Source: Candidatus Gastranaerophilales bacterium (GTDB lineage: Bacteria > Cyanobacteriota > Vampirovibrionia > Gastranaerophilales > Gastranaerophilaceae). From it: 64,000 bases of DNA. Below, one piece after another: positions 26,837-35,405 of the stretch. Location: NCBI GenBank assembly GCA_944322785.1, contig CALUPW010000002.1:62001-126000 (forward strand), in the 5' to 3' direction. The position numbers and the translations under genes were made by a program. Below the pieces are notes generated by a model. The model was given only the letters and a program-made list of their open reading frames with translations. It ran no database searches and was not told the origin of the DNA. Every line of letters starts with the position of its first letter. Positions within the stretch are counted from its first letter, which is position 1.

Positions 26837-28171
26837 ATGAATATTTTACAGGAATTTGATACAATAACTGCGGTTGCAACCCCTCTCGGTACAGGCGGTG
26901 TCGGAGTAATACGGATTTCCGGCGACAATTGTTTTGAAATTATTGACAAAATTTTTTCAAAACACAATCTTGAAGCAGGAAAAATTGCTCACGGCTGGAT
27001 TTTGGATGACGGGAAAAAGGTTGATGAAGTTATTGTGCTTCCTTTTAAAAAACCGCACAGTTACACCGGTGAAGACGTTATTGAAATCCACTGCCACGGC
27101 GGAGTTAATGTTGTTAAAAATATTCTGGATTTGACCATAAAAAACGGTGCCCGCATGGCAGAGCGGGGAGAATTTACAAAACGGGCGTTTTTGAATAAAA
27201 AGTTAGACCTTTCGCAGGCAGAAGCTGTTGCGGATTTAATTCATGCAAAAACACGCAGTTTTGCAATCCAGTCTGCAAAAAATTTGTCCGGTGTTTTGCG
27301 GGACAAAGTTTGTGAAATTAAAGGACAGATTTTCGAAACGCTTTCAAGAATTGTTGCGGGAATTGATTTCCCCGAAGATGTTGCGGAGCCTGAGTATTCA
27401 TATCTGGTTGAAAGCTTTGAAAAATCACTTTCGGAAATTGACAGAATTCTTGCCTCTGCCCGCTCCTCGAACATTATGCGTCAGGGGATTAAGGTTGCGA
27501 TTGTCGGGCGCCCGAATGTCGGCAAATCTTCGTTGTTTAATTCCCTTTTAAATGCAAATCGTGCAATCGTAACTGATATTGCCGGAACAACAAGGGATGT
27601 AATAAAAGAAACTCTTGATCTGGATGTTGCCGTTACTCTGATTGATACGGCAGGGATAAGAGAGTCTGCGGATGTCGGAAAGGTTGAGGAAATCGGGATT
27701 GAATTTTCAAAACAATCTGCTGATGAAGCTGATCTTGTTATATTTTTGTATGATACAGCTGTAGGGTTTACCAGTGAAGACAAAGAGATTTTTGAACTTG
27801 TAAAAGACAAGCCTCATATTGAAGTCGCAAACAAATGCGACCTTATTGAAAAACGTGAGGAAGGAAAGTTTTATATTTCAACAAAGACGGGCGAAGGAAT
27901 TGACGAACTAAGAGTGCTTATAAAAAATAAGGTCTGTGATTTTTCACTTGAAGATACTGAATTTATTACAAACGAGCGTCAGGTGGATTGTCTTAAAAAA
28001 TGTCGTGAAAGTTTGATAAAGGCGCTTGATGCCGCAAAAATCGGTGAGCTTCAGGATTTAATTTCAATTGATTTAAAATCAGCGCTTCTTTTTCTGGATG
28101 AAATTACTGGTGAAGTCATAACCGATGATATTTTAAACAATATTTTTGACCATTTTTGTATTGGCAAGTAG
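26837..28171 (+). CDS. mnmE: tRNA modification GTPase MnmE
   Basis: 444 residues. With MnmG it forms the 5-carboxymethylaminomethyl group on wobble U34 of certain tRNAs. The N-terminal folate-binding domain is TPLGTGGVGVIRISG onward. The helical domain is followed by a G domain: GRPNVGKSSLFN (P-loop, ~223), DIAGTTRD (switch I), DTAGIRE and NKCD. The C-terminus is FDHFCIGK, the conserved C-I-G-K tail. TATAAT (26825-26830) ends 6 nt before the ATG with no SD. mnmG is not in the window. Confidence 0.97.
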   Translation: MNILQEFDTITAVATPLGTGGVGVIRISGDNCFEIIDKIFSKHNLEAGKIAHGWILDDGKKVDEVIVLPFKKPHSYTGEDVIEIHCHGGVNVVKNILDLTIKNGARMAERGEFTKRAFLNKKLDLSQAEAVADLIHAKTRSFAIQSAKNLSGVLRDKVCEIKGQIFETLSRIVAGIDFPEDVAEPEYSYLVESFEKSLSEIDRILASARSSNIMRQGIKVAIVGRPNVGKSSLFNSLLNANRAIVTDIAGTTRDVIKETLDLDVAVTLIDTAGIRESADVGKVEEIGIEFSKQSADEADLVIFLYDTAVGFTSEDKEIFELVKDKPHIEVANKCDLIEKREEGKFYISTKTGEGIDELRVLIKNKVCDFSLEDTEFITNERQVDCLKKCRESLIKALDAAKIGELQDLISIDLKSALLFLDEITGEVITDDILNNIFDHFCIGK

Positions 28172-28363
28172 TTAAAATAAATTAGAGATTTTGTTTAAGT
28201 GTTCCTGCTGGAGTTTTAAGAGAGTGATGAATTTTTCGTAAATACCGGAGTTCTTGTCATTATAAACCAGTATATCCTCAAAAACAGATTGCAGGATTTT
28301 GATTACATAGATTTCTTCCTGAATGATATCGAATTTTTCTTCCAGACTTAGATTGTTAACCAT
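28172..28363 (-). CDS. small hypothetical protein (63 aa)
   Basis: An acidic helical peptide (NNLSLEEKFDIIQEEIYVIKILQ...HLNKISNLF) with hydrophobic heptads, probably a coiled coil. The ATG is 6 nt after a good AAGGAG. Its stop codon abuts the mnmE stop with no gap. It is divergent from the small HTH-like gene at 28480, and the 116 bp between them carry four ATACGNTAA sites, so the two may form a regulated pair. A toxin-antitoxin-like role is possible but unsupported by homology. Confidence 0.55.
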   Translation of the reverse strand: MVNNLSLEEKFDIIQEEIYVIKILQSVFEDILVYNDKNSGIYEKFITLLKLQQEHLNKISNLF

Positions 28364-28381
28364 GAGCAGCTCCTTAACTTG

Positions 28382-28470
28382 ATACGATAAATTTAATGTT
28401 TATACGATAAAATATACGTTAATAATAACAATATTTATTTTTTCTGTCAATATATTCGAGAATACGCTAA
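28382..28470. promoter_or_regulatory. four ATACGNTAA direct repeats between divergent small genes
   Basis: ATACGATAA at 28382-28390 and 28402-28410, ATACGTTAA at 28414-28422 and ATACGCTAA at 28462-28470. The last overlaps the TAAAAT -10 (28468-28473) of the plus-strand gene. Repetition of a 9-mer in a 116-bp divergent promoter suggests an operator. Confidence 0.5.
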
Positions 28471-28479
28471 AATTAAATT

Positions 28480-28686
28480 ATGGGAATAAATGAAGATTTA
28501 AGAATTGTATTATTAAAAGAGTGTATGACATTAAAGTCATTGGCTGATAAGGCAACCAAGCATTCTAAAAAGAAAATTACGGCTGACAGTATTTCGCAAA
28601 AACTTAATAAAGGTACAATGAAATATAATGAGGCGCAATTTTTGGGAGAGATTTTGGGCTACAAACTGGAGTTTGTTAAAAAATAA
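28480..28686 (+). CDS. small HTH-like protein (68 aa)
   Basis: MGINEDLRIVLLKECMTLK then SLADKATKHSKKKITADSIS and YNEAQFLGEILGYKLEF. This is the helix arrangement of short Cro-like DNA-binding proteins with a basic loop before the recognition helix (TADSISQKLNKG). TAAAAT (28468-28473) ends 6 nt before the ATG and there is no SD, so it is probably leaderless. The ATACGNTAA repeats upstream are plausible sites for its own product. Convergent with the winged-helix gene at 28690. Confidence 0.6.
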   Translation: MGINEDLRIVLLKECMTLKSLADKATKHSKKKITADSISQKLNKGTMKYNEAQFLGEILGYKLEFVKK

Positions 28687-28689
28687 CCG

Positions 28690-29013
28690 TCAGTACTGAA
28701 AATATTTGTCAAAATCTACGTCATCAAAACTGCACAAAAGTTTAAACACTTCATCATTTTCATCCATACGCTGAAAACTGTAGTTGTCAAATTCCCAGTA
28801 TTTCGGATTAATCCCTTTTACACGAACAATGCCCGCATCTTTCAAAATCAAAAGTTTCTTTTTAACAACTTCAAGCGGAAGCTCAACCATTTTGGCAAGC
28901 TCAACCGCAGTCACGCCTTCCTCTTTTGACCCCTTTTCAGGTGTCATAAACATCAATTCCAGTCCGACCGCACGTAAATCTTTATCTTCATTTTCGGGCA
29001 TATAGTCATACAT
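28690..29013 (-). CDS. small winged-helix regulator (107 aa)
   Basis: The core VTAVELAKMVELPLEVVKKKLLILKDAGIVRVKGINPKYWEF-type pattern (helix-turn-helix followed by a two-strand wing) fits ArsR/MarR-like winged-helix folds. No metal-binding cysteines are seen, so it is not a classical metal sensor. TAGAAT on minus (29025-29020) ends 6 nt before the ATG at 29013. A second TAGAAT overlaps it 5 nt closer. Downstream of hydF on the same strand but with its own promoter. Targets are unknown. Confidence 0.65.
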   Translation of the reverse strand: MYDYMPENEDKDLRAVGLELMFMTPEKGSKEEGVTAVELAKMVELPLEVVKKKLLILKDAGIVRVKGINPKYWEFDNYSFQRMDENDEVFKLLCSFDDVDFDKYFQY

Positions 29014-29060
29014 AATTCTATTCTACCCGAAATAATTTATTTTTATATCATATTTTTGAA

Positions 29061-30263
29061 TTAGTTAAAAATCTTCACAGCCCGTGGCAAAATCCCCAGA
29101 CAGTATGAAATCACAATGCCGTAGTTTGTTATAGGAATATGTTTTTTTTGAGCCGCCAAAATTCTGGATAAAACTTCCCGTCTGTTTGTCATACATGCTC
29201 CGCAGTGGATTACAAGCGTAAAATCTGATATATCCGGAAAATCGTGTCCTGCATAATTTTCAATAATCAAATTTTTACCTGTTTTTTGTTTAAGCAGATT
29301 TGGAATTTTTACCCGCCCGATGTCATCTTCAATCGCATGGTGTGTGCAGCTTTCCAGAATAAGAATTCTGTCGTCGTCGTTTAAGTTTTCGATTGCCTTT
29401 GCACCCTCAATAAATGCCTGTAAATCACCTTTAAGCCTAGCAAAAAGAATCGAAAAAGAGGTTAGCGGAATATTTTCAGGCACGATTTCCGATACCTGCC
29501 TAAACGCCTGACTATCTGTTATAACAAGTGCCGGCGGAGTTTTTAAGTTCTCAAGTGCGGTTTTAAGTTCACTTTCTTTAACAACATATACAAGACAATT
29601 GCTGTCCAGTAAATCTCTTAAGGTCTGTACCTGCGGGAGAATTATTCTTCCCTTCGGCGCCTCTTTGTCAATCGGAATTACTAGAATTACCGTGCACCCC
29701 TGCGGAACCAAATCGCCTGCAATTTTTGGCGAATTTACAAAATCATCCGGAAGAAGTTTTACAAGTGCGTCTTTAAACCTGAAAACAATGTCTTTGTCAG
29801 TTTTGACTGATGTCTTTAAAACTCTGTTGTCATTCCGAACTTGTTTCAGAATCTCTTCATACCTGTCATCTGAAAGAGGTTGTTCGTCAGTTTTGTTCAC
29901 AACAACAAGATACGGAATTTTCAACTCCTCAAATTTTTTAATCAAATCCTTTTCATAATCGTCAATACCTTTAAAATCACACAAAATAACCGCAACATCC
30001 GTTCTGTTTACAACAGACATTGTTTTTTCAAGCCTTTTAGTGCCGAGTTCCGTGCTGTCATCAATTCCCGCCGTGTCCAGAAATGTGACAGGGCCTACAG
30101 GCAGAAGTTCCATTGATTTTTCGACAACATCCGTTGTGGTGCCTGCAATATCCGAAACAATCGAAATATGCTGTGATGTAATTCTGTTTAAAAATGAGGA
30201 TTTGCCCACATTTGTTTTCCCGAAAATTCCGATGTGCAGACGCATTGATTTTAATGTTTTCAT
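29061..30263 (-). CDS. hydF: [FeFe]-hydrogenase maturation GTPase HydF
   Basis: 400 residues. HydF is the scaffold on which the 2Fe subcluster of the H-cluster is assembled before transfer to the hydrogenase. The G domain has GKTNVGKSSFLN, DIAGTTTDVV, DTAGIDD and NKTD. The C-terminal part carries the [4Fe-4S] ligand pattern C-x-H (ESCTHHAIEDD) and H-C-x-x-C (VIHCGACMTN). GGGAG is 7 nt before the ATG. hydE and hydG are not in the window; the hydrogenases are 7 kb away on the other strand. Identification is firm. Confidence 0.95.
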   Translation of the reverse strand: MKTLKSMRLHIGIFGKTNVGKSSFLNRITSQHISIVSDIAGTTTDVVEKSMELLPVGPVTFLDTAGIDDSTELGTKRLEKTMSVVNRTDVAVILCDFKGIDDYEKDLIKKFEELKIPYLVVVNKTDEQPLSDDRYEEILKQVRNDNRVLKTSVKTDKDIVFRFKDALVKLLPDDFVNSPKIAGDLVPQGCTVILVIPIDKEAPKGRIILPQVQTLRDLLDSNCLVYVVKESELKTALENLKTPPALVITDSQAFRQVSEIVPENIPLTSFSILFARLKGDLQAFIEGAKAIENLNDDDRILILESCTHHAIEDDIGRVKIPNLLKQKTGKNLIIENYAGHDFPDISDFTLVIHCGACMTNRREVLSRILAAQKKHIPITNYGIVISYCLGILPRAVKIFN

Positions 30264-30273
30264 GAAACTTCTC

Positions 30274-30300
30274 CCTAAAACAAAAGCGCCTCAAGGGCGC
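30274..30300 (-). terminator. terminator downstream of rpsO, upstream of hydF
   Basis: On minus, GCGCC-CTTGA-GGCGC is followed by TTTTGTTTT. It separates rpsO transcription from hydF, although hydF is close behind and some read-through is possible. Confidence 0.7.
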
Positions 30301-30339
30301 CTCTGTAATCTCAATCATCCGGGCTTGCCCGAAATCTTT

Positions 30340-30609
30340 TTAACCTCTGATACCCAGCTTTTTAACCAGTGCTCTGTATTCATCAAGGTTTTGTTCTTTC
30401 AAGTAAGAAAGCAGTCTTTTTCTTTTACCTACCATCATTAAAAGACCTCTTTTGGTTGCGAAATCTTTTTTGTTATTTTTTAAGTGTTCGGTAAGTTCAG
30501 AAATTTTTTGTGTCATCAAAGCGATTTGAACAGCTGCAGAACCTGTATCTTTTTCGTTTGCACCGTATTCTTTGATTATTTCCTGCTTGTTTTTTAAGTT
30601 GATTGACAT
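30340..30609 (-). CDS. rpsO: 30S ribosomal protein S15
   Basis: 89 residues, the exact family length. S15 binds the central domain of 16S rRNA early in 30S assembly. Signatures: [27 protein letters not shown]-type core and [19 protein letters not shown]. An A-rich leader with AAAGGAA lies before the ATG. Its own terminator follows. pnp, the frequent neighbour, is absent. Confidence 0.97.
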   Translation of the reverse strand: MSINLKNKQEIIKEYGANEKDTGSAAVQIALMTQKISELTEHLKNNKKDFATKRGLLMMVGKRKRLLSYLKEQNLDEYRALVKKLGIRG

Positions 30610-30739
30610 AATGTTTTTTCCTTTTCTTGTTGAGTGATTATTGGCGTAAGCACTCTACATAAGGAATTTTATTATATCAAGAAAAAATTGCAACATGCAA
30701 ACTCAAGATATATTAATAAAAATTAAGAAGTAATCCCTA

Positions 30740-31264
30740 TCAAGCATCAAAATTAAGCATTTTATCCGCGAATATGCCGGTCATAAAAGCGCTTGTTGCA
30801 TTTTTTGAAGCTCTTACCATTTTTTCACCGAGCAATTCTCTGTTCAACTCAGCTCCTGAGGCTGTTCTGGTTGCATTTAAATAAGCAAGCTGAGCTTTAT
30901 TATAATCACTTTCTGCACTAAAACTGTTTTGGTTTTGATTAAATTCGACTTCCCTTTTGGAAAGTTCATTAAGAGCTTGATCTTTGGCATAATCAGCGGC
31001 AGCTTCGGCTTTTCGTGCAGCATAATATGCATCTTCAGCCTCAGCTTTTTTAACATCAGCCATTTTAGAGCGCTCCCAAATACTTTCACGAGTCAAAGTC
31101 GGCAGGGAATATAATGCATTTTTATGATTTTGTACAAATGTCATAAGAGAAGAACCGCGAAGGGAATTTGTATATGCAGTTAAATATTTTTCGTAACTGC
31201 CATACTCCCTTTTTAATTCAGGATTTTCATCAAATTTACTAGCTGATACAAATTCTATTGCCAT
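30740..31264 (-). CDS. hypothetical Ala-rich helical protein (174 aa)
   Basis: No recognised family and no signal peptide. Residues ~70-140 are a long Ala/Glu/Lys coiled coil (KKAEAEDAYYAARKAEAAADYAK onward), followed by a short hydrophobic end (SAFMTGIFADKMLNF). AAGGG is 7 nt before the ATG. It resembles, in size and helical character, the unknown protein at 26091, and both could be structural or secreted accessory proteins. This is a guess from composition only. Confidence 0.55.
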   Translation of the reverse strand: MAIEFVSASKFDENPELKREYGSYEKYLTAYTNSLRGSSLMTFVQNHKNALYSLPTLTRESIWERSKMADVKKAEAEDAYYAARKAEAAADYAKDQALNELSKREVEFNQNQNSFSAESDYNKAQLAYLNATRTASGAELNRELLGEKMVRASKNATSAFMTGIFADKMLNFDA

Positions 31265-31382
31265 AGTAATTCCCTTTTCTCTTAATAACTTATATATATA
31301 AAGTATTTATTCCCTGAAAAATTGCCTTTTTTATGAAGAAATGTTACAAATAAAATTTAATTCTTTGTGCTACAATAAACTT

Positions 31383-32675
31383 ATGATTGACAGATATTCA
31401 CGTGACGAAATGAAAAAAATATGGGAATTAAATTCCAAGTTCGACTACTATTTGAAGGTCGAAATCGCTGTCTGCGAAGCTTATTCCAAAACGGGTAAAA
31501 TTCCCAGAAAAGATTTGGATGAAATTAAAAAACGAGCAAAGTTTAATATTGAGCGGATTGATGAAATTGAAAAAGAAGTCCGCCATGATGTCATTGCTTT
31601 TTTGACCTGCGTTAATGAAAGTTTGGGTGAAGATTTAGCCCGTCATATGCATGTCGGTATGACAAGTTCTGACGTAATTGATACTGCATTTGCTCTGCAA
31701 ATTCAAGACAGCGGAAAAATTATCAAAAAAGACTTGGATGAAACAATCAAATCATTAAAAGATTTAGCCAAAAAACACAAAGATACAATTTGCATCGGAC
31801 GTTCGCACGGTGTGATTGCGGAAGTTATGACATTCGGCGTCAAACTCTGTAATTGGATTGATATTCTTGAGCGTCAGCGTGACAACTTTGAACACGCATT
31901 AGAGCAAATCCGTGTCGGGCAGATTTCCGGCCCTGTCGGAACTTACAGCAATATATCACCGGAAATTGAAAAAATAACCTGTAAAAATCTGGGGCTTAAG
32001 CCGGCACGTGTTTCAACCCAGATTATCGCACGTGATTATCATGCATATTTTATGCAGTCACTGGCTTTGATTGCAAGTGTTATTGAACAGTTTGCAACAG
32101 AAATCCGGCATCTTCAAAGAACGGAGGTTCTTGAGGTTGAAGAAGGCTTTGCCAGAGGTCAGAAAGGTTCCTCCGCAATGCCTCACAAGAAAAATCCGGT
32201 TCTCTCCGAAAACCTCTGCGGGCTTGCGAGGGTTGTGAGATGTAATTCTCTTGCGGCTATGGAAAATGTTCCCTTATGGCATGAACGTGATATTTCGCAC
32301 AGTTCCGCAGAAAGAATAATTTTCCCCGACAGTCTTATTCTTGTCGATTTTATGCTCAACCGCTTTAACGGTATAGTCCAAAATCTCGTTGTACATGAAA
32401 AAAATATGCTTAAAAATACAGACAGATTCGGCGGAATAGTTTTTTCTCAAAAAGTTCTTCTTGAACTTGTCGAAAAAGGTTTGACACGGGAAGATGCCTA
32501 CAAAATCGTTCAGAAAAATGCGCTTGATGCGTTTGAAAACGACGGGGATTTTAAAGTAAATCTTTTGAAAGACGAAGATGTTACAAAACTTCTTTCAGTT
32601 GAGGAAATCGACAGGATTTTTGATAAAAAAGAATTTTTAAAACATATAAACGAGATTTATAAGCGGGTTTTGTAA
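31383..32675 (+). CDS. purB: adenylosuccinate lyase
   Basis: 430 residues. It cleaves SAICAR and adenylosuccinate in purine synthesis, releasing fumarate. The fumarase/aspartase superfamily signature is GSSAMPHKKNPVLSEN near residue 263. MHVGMTSSDVIDTA and GRSHGVIAEVMTFG hold catalytic His residues. The correct start is MIDRYSRDEMKKIW at 31383. An in-frame ATG at 31341 adds 14 alien residues and lies upstream of the promoter. TACAAT (31371-31376), with an extended TG (31368-31369), ends 6 nt before the ATG. Confidence 0.96.
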   Translation: MIDRYSRDEMKKIWELNSKFDYYLKVEIAVCEAYSKTGKIPRKDLDEIKKRAKFNIERIDEIEKEVRHDVIAFLTCVNESLGEDLARHMHVGMTSSDVIDTAFALQIQDSGKIIKKDLDETIKSLKDLAKKHKDTICIGRSHGVIAEVMTFGVKLCNWIDILERQRDNFEHALEQIRVGQISGPVGTYSNISPEIEKITCKNLGLKPARVSTQIIARDYHAYFMQSLALIASVIEQFATEIRHLQRTEVLEVEEGFARGQKGSSAMPHKKNPVLSENLCGLARVVRCNSLAAMENVPLWHERDISHSSAERIIFPDSLILVDFMLNRFNGIVQNLVVHEKNMLKNTDRFGGIVFSQKVLLELVEKGLTREDAYKIVQKNALDAFENDGDFKVNLLKDEDVTKLLSVEEIDRIFDKKEFLKHINEIYKRVL

Positions 32676-32684
32676 AATTAAAGA

Positions 32685-33437
32685 TTAAACCACACTGAAT
32701 TTTTTGACTTTTGAAACGGCAAGCGATTTTAACTTTTCAAGCCTTGACTTGATAAACTGCGCCTGATTTGAAAGCGGGTTTTTCTGTAAAAATTTGCGGT
32801 AATATCTTTGAGCTTCGCATCGTTTTCCGAGTTTGTCGAAACATACGCCTATTCCCGCAAATGCATTTGTATCCGACGGGTTTCGTTTGACAAGTTCGTT
32901 TAAAACAAGACATGCTTCTTTATAATTTCCCATTTTCATCAAAAGTGATGATTTATGTTCGTAAGCTTTTGTAAATTCCGGTGAATTTTCAATCAATTTC
33001 TGATAAATCATTAAAGCCATATCATATTCTTCGCATGTTTCATGCGAAATACCGAGCTGTAAAATCGCATCCGGATTGTCAGGGTTTACCTGAATTGCAC
33101 GGACAAAATTTTTGATTGCACCGCACGGAATTCCCTCAAGAAGATGACAAATTCCCAGTTCATAATAAGCTTCAAAATAATTTTCATCTATTTCAACGGC
33201 TTTATCAAGATATTTGATTGCCTTTGCATAGTTTTCCGTATTTTTGTAGCACATGCCGAGTCCATAATATGATTTGGAATCTTCTCTTGATATCAAAATC
33301 GCATTCAAATAATTTGCGGCGGCTTCTTTGTAAAATTTCTTTTTCAAAAGCTCATCCGCTTTTTTAAAGTAATCATCTTCTTTATGTGCGGTTTTTGTTG
33401 TCATATATTTTGATTTGTTAAAATTATCGTTTCCCAA
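32685..33437 (-). CDS. TPR-repeat protein (250 aa)
   Basis: About six TPR units (AANYLNAILISREDSKSYYGLG, KAIKYLDKAVEIDENYFEAYYELG and so on) after a polar N-terminus; no signal peptide. Start choice: AGAGG (33448-33444) lies 6 nt before TTG 33437, with TATAAT on minus (33465-33460) about 20 nt upstream. This makes 33437 better than TTG 33515, which lies upstream of that promoter, or ATG 33404, which lacks an SD. Convergent with purB, 9 bp away, with no terminator between. Unknown partners. Confidence 0.75.
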   Translation of the reverse strand: MGNDNFNKSKYMTTKTAHKEDDYFKKADELLKKKFYKEAAANYLNAILISREDSKSYYGLGMCYKNTENYAKAIKYLDKAVEIDENYFEAYYELGICHLLEGIPCGAIKNFVRAIQVNPDNPDAILQLGISHETCEEYDMALMIYQKLIENSPEFTKAYEHKSSLLMKMGNYKEACLVLNELVKRNPSDTNAFAGIGVCFDKLGKRCEAQRYYRKFLQKNPLSNQAQFIKSRLEKLKSLAVSKVKKFSVV

Positions 33438-33556
33438 CCTCGGCCTCTTTTCTAAATCAATTATACTTTTTAGGGCAATTGCGTTTAACCACCGTTTGGT
33501 GTAGAGCAAACTCAATCATTGGATTTATTTATCTGGTTGTGGTATATAATATTGGT

Positions 33557-34372
33557 ATGAAAAAGCTGTTGTTTTTGTTGATTATATTAGCGGGTATGCC
33601 TGTATTTGCAGACAGCGGAGAAGTCACTCTCGGCAGAGTCGACAAACCGGAGATTGAACTTCCGAAATCCGAGGTTCAGATGAAAGGTTCCCTTGTAATA
33701 AGCGATGAACAGATAATGCAGGAGCTTATAAAACGCCAGAAAGAAAAAGACCTTGAAGATATTGAAAATCTCTGGAAAGGTACGGTTGAAAACAATCAGG
33801 TTATAGGTTTTGCGCTTAAAAAGCTTGCAACTCCCGAAAGCCAGCGCCGTATTCATTCGTCATTGATGGCAAAAACCTTAAATGCAGTTATTTCTGGTGC
33901 ATCGTTTGCGCCCATGATGATGGGTTCTGATTATCTTGTCCAGTCATCGGCTTTTGCGGCGGGAAGGCTCGCTCAAAACCTTATCAACCGCAAAAATATC
34001 CCGCAGGAAATTCCTTTGACCGATACGGAATTGATTGAACTTGCAGGGTTAATTGAAAATCTTCAGGACAAAATAATTGACGCCTACTACAATTACAAAA
34101 GTTCTCTGACACAATTAAAAGAAACCCGTGCAAAGCTCATTTTGTACAACAAAAATTATTCAAAAGCTCTTGAAACAAATGATTTGCTGGAAATTACGAT
34201 TTCCTCATCACTTTACGATAACATGGCGCTTGAGGAATTTTATTATATGCAGAATGCGAAAAAATATCATCTGGAACTTCAAAGAATGGCAGGCAAAAAA
34301 GTGGTCGATAAATTGAATTTGTACCAGTATAATTTTGACGCCGCTCTTGTTAAAGGAGATGAAAAAGAATGA
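33557..34372 (+). CDS. secreted helical protein, paralogue 1 of 2
   Basis: 271 residues with a clear signal peptide (MKKLLFLLIILAGMPVFADS). The mature protein is mostly helical: DIENLWKGTVENNQVIGFALKKLATPE, a Gly/Ala patch, then LIENLQDKIIDAYYNYKSSLTQLKETRAKL, which resembles the long coiled helices of TolC-type outer-membrane efflux proteins, though no beta-barrel segment is obvious. It matches the next gene in block order (LW-G, FAL-KL, IE-LQ, YYNY). TATAAT (33545-33550) ends 6 nt before ATG 33557; a 33479 start would put the promoter inside the gene. It overlaps the next gene (ATGA). Confidence 0.7.
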   Translation: MKKLLFLLIILAGMPVFADSGEVTLGRVDKPEIELPKSEVQMKGSLVISDEQIMQELIKRQKEKDLEDIENLWKGTVENNQVIGFALKKLATPESQRRIHSSLMAKTLNAVISGASFAPMMMGSDYLVQSSAFAAGRLAQNLINRKNIPQEIPLTDTELIELAGLIENLQDKIIDAYYNYKSSLTQLKETRAKLILYNKNYSKALETNDLLEITISSSLYDNMALEEFYYMQNAKKYHLELQRMAGKKVVDKLNLYQYNFDAALVKGDEKE

Positions 34373-35253
34373 AAAAATATTTGACGGTTTTATTTCTTTT
34401 AACTCTTTCAATGCCTGCGTTTGCAGTTTCTTATGAGGAAATTACAGAACCAAAACCGCCGGCATATCGTACCGGCCTTTCGGAACTTCCGGAGAAAAAA
34501 TATATTGAAGAAGCTGTGCCGGTTGAAAAAGAATATGTGCAAAAAGAAGAAAATGATTTTGACAACACGGATTTAACCTATGCGGATTTAAGTATAAAAA
34601 AGATTTCAAGCGAAGTTGCAAAAGAACTCGGCTATGACGAAAAAACAATGATGGGGGATTTGTCGCTTCTATGGCGGGGAGCAGCGTCTAAAAGCGATAC
34701 GATTGCATTTGCGCTTTACAAACTCTCAAATCCCGATGAGGACAAACCTGACGAAAAATCCGTAAAAAATGTTTTGACAACAATCGCAAGCATGTCAACG
34801 CTTGTCGGAGCCGGAATAGGCAACCCTCTTATTGCAACTGGTTCAATGCTCGGCGGAAATATCCTTGGGATTATGTCGCAGGATACAAAAGCTTTAAACT
34901 ATAAATACACCCGTGTTACTGATGCGGATATGATTATTCTTGTGCGCAAAATTGAAGAACTTCAGCAAACAACGGTAAATCTTTACTACAATTATATGAC
35001 GTCCCGCAAAATGCTCGGACTGCTGGACAGGGTGGTTGTGCAACGCAAAAAAAACTACGATATGGCACAGGATGAATCCCGTGAAGTTATTATGGTGACA
35101 GATGCCTATTACCGTTCTGCAATTGATGCACAGACAAAAGCCCGTGCGGATTTTATGGCGAAACGTGCTGCTCTTGAACAGTTTGTCGGAAACGAAACTT
35201 TCGTAGAGTTTGAAAAAATTCTTGCCGAACGGGATAAAGAAGAAGAACAGTAA
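34369..35253 (+). CDS. secreted helical protein, paralogue 2 of 2
   Basis: 294 residues with signal peptide (MKKYLTVLFLLTLSMPAFAVS), a Pro/Glu/Lys-rich spacer (~residues 25-65), then the same domain as its neighbour: SLLWRGAASKSDTIAFALYKLSNP, a Gly/Ile-rich middle (LVGAGIGNPLIATGSMLGGN), IEELQQTTVNLYYNYMTSRKML, and a Gln/Lys-rich end helix. The start overlaps the stop of paralogue 1 (ATGA) and GGAG lies 12 nt upstream, so the two proteins are made together, possibly as a heteromer in the periplasm or outer membrane. No known family is assigned. Confidence 0.7.
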   Translation: MKKYLTVLFLLTLSMPAFAVSYEEITEPKPPAYRTGLSELPEKKYIEEAVPVEKEYVQKEENDFDNTDLTYADLSIKKISSEVAKELGYDEKTMMGDLSLLWRGAASKSDTIAFALYKLSNPDEDKPDEKSVKNVLTTIASMSTLVGAGIGNPLIATGSMLGGNILGIMSQDTKALNYKYTRVTDADMIILVRKIEELQQTTVNLYYNYMTSRKMLGLLDRVVVQRKKNYDMAQDESREVIMVTDAYYRSAIDAQTKARADFMAKRAALEQFVGNETFVEFEKILAERDKEEEQ

Positions 35254-35405
35254 ATTTTTTCCGGTTAATCATAAAAAATATTTTCTATAAAGCTATCAAA
35301 AGAATAAATGTTAAAAAATGTTAAGTTTTTTTGATATAAAAAAGCAATATTCATTTCCCAAAATCCTTTATATAAATACGGGAACAATTAAGGAGATGAA
35401 TTATT

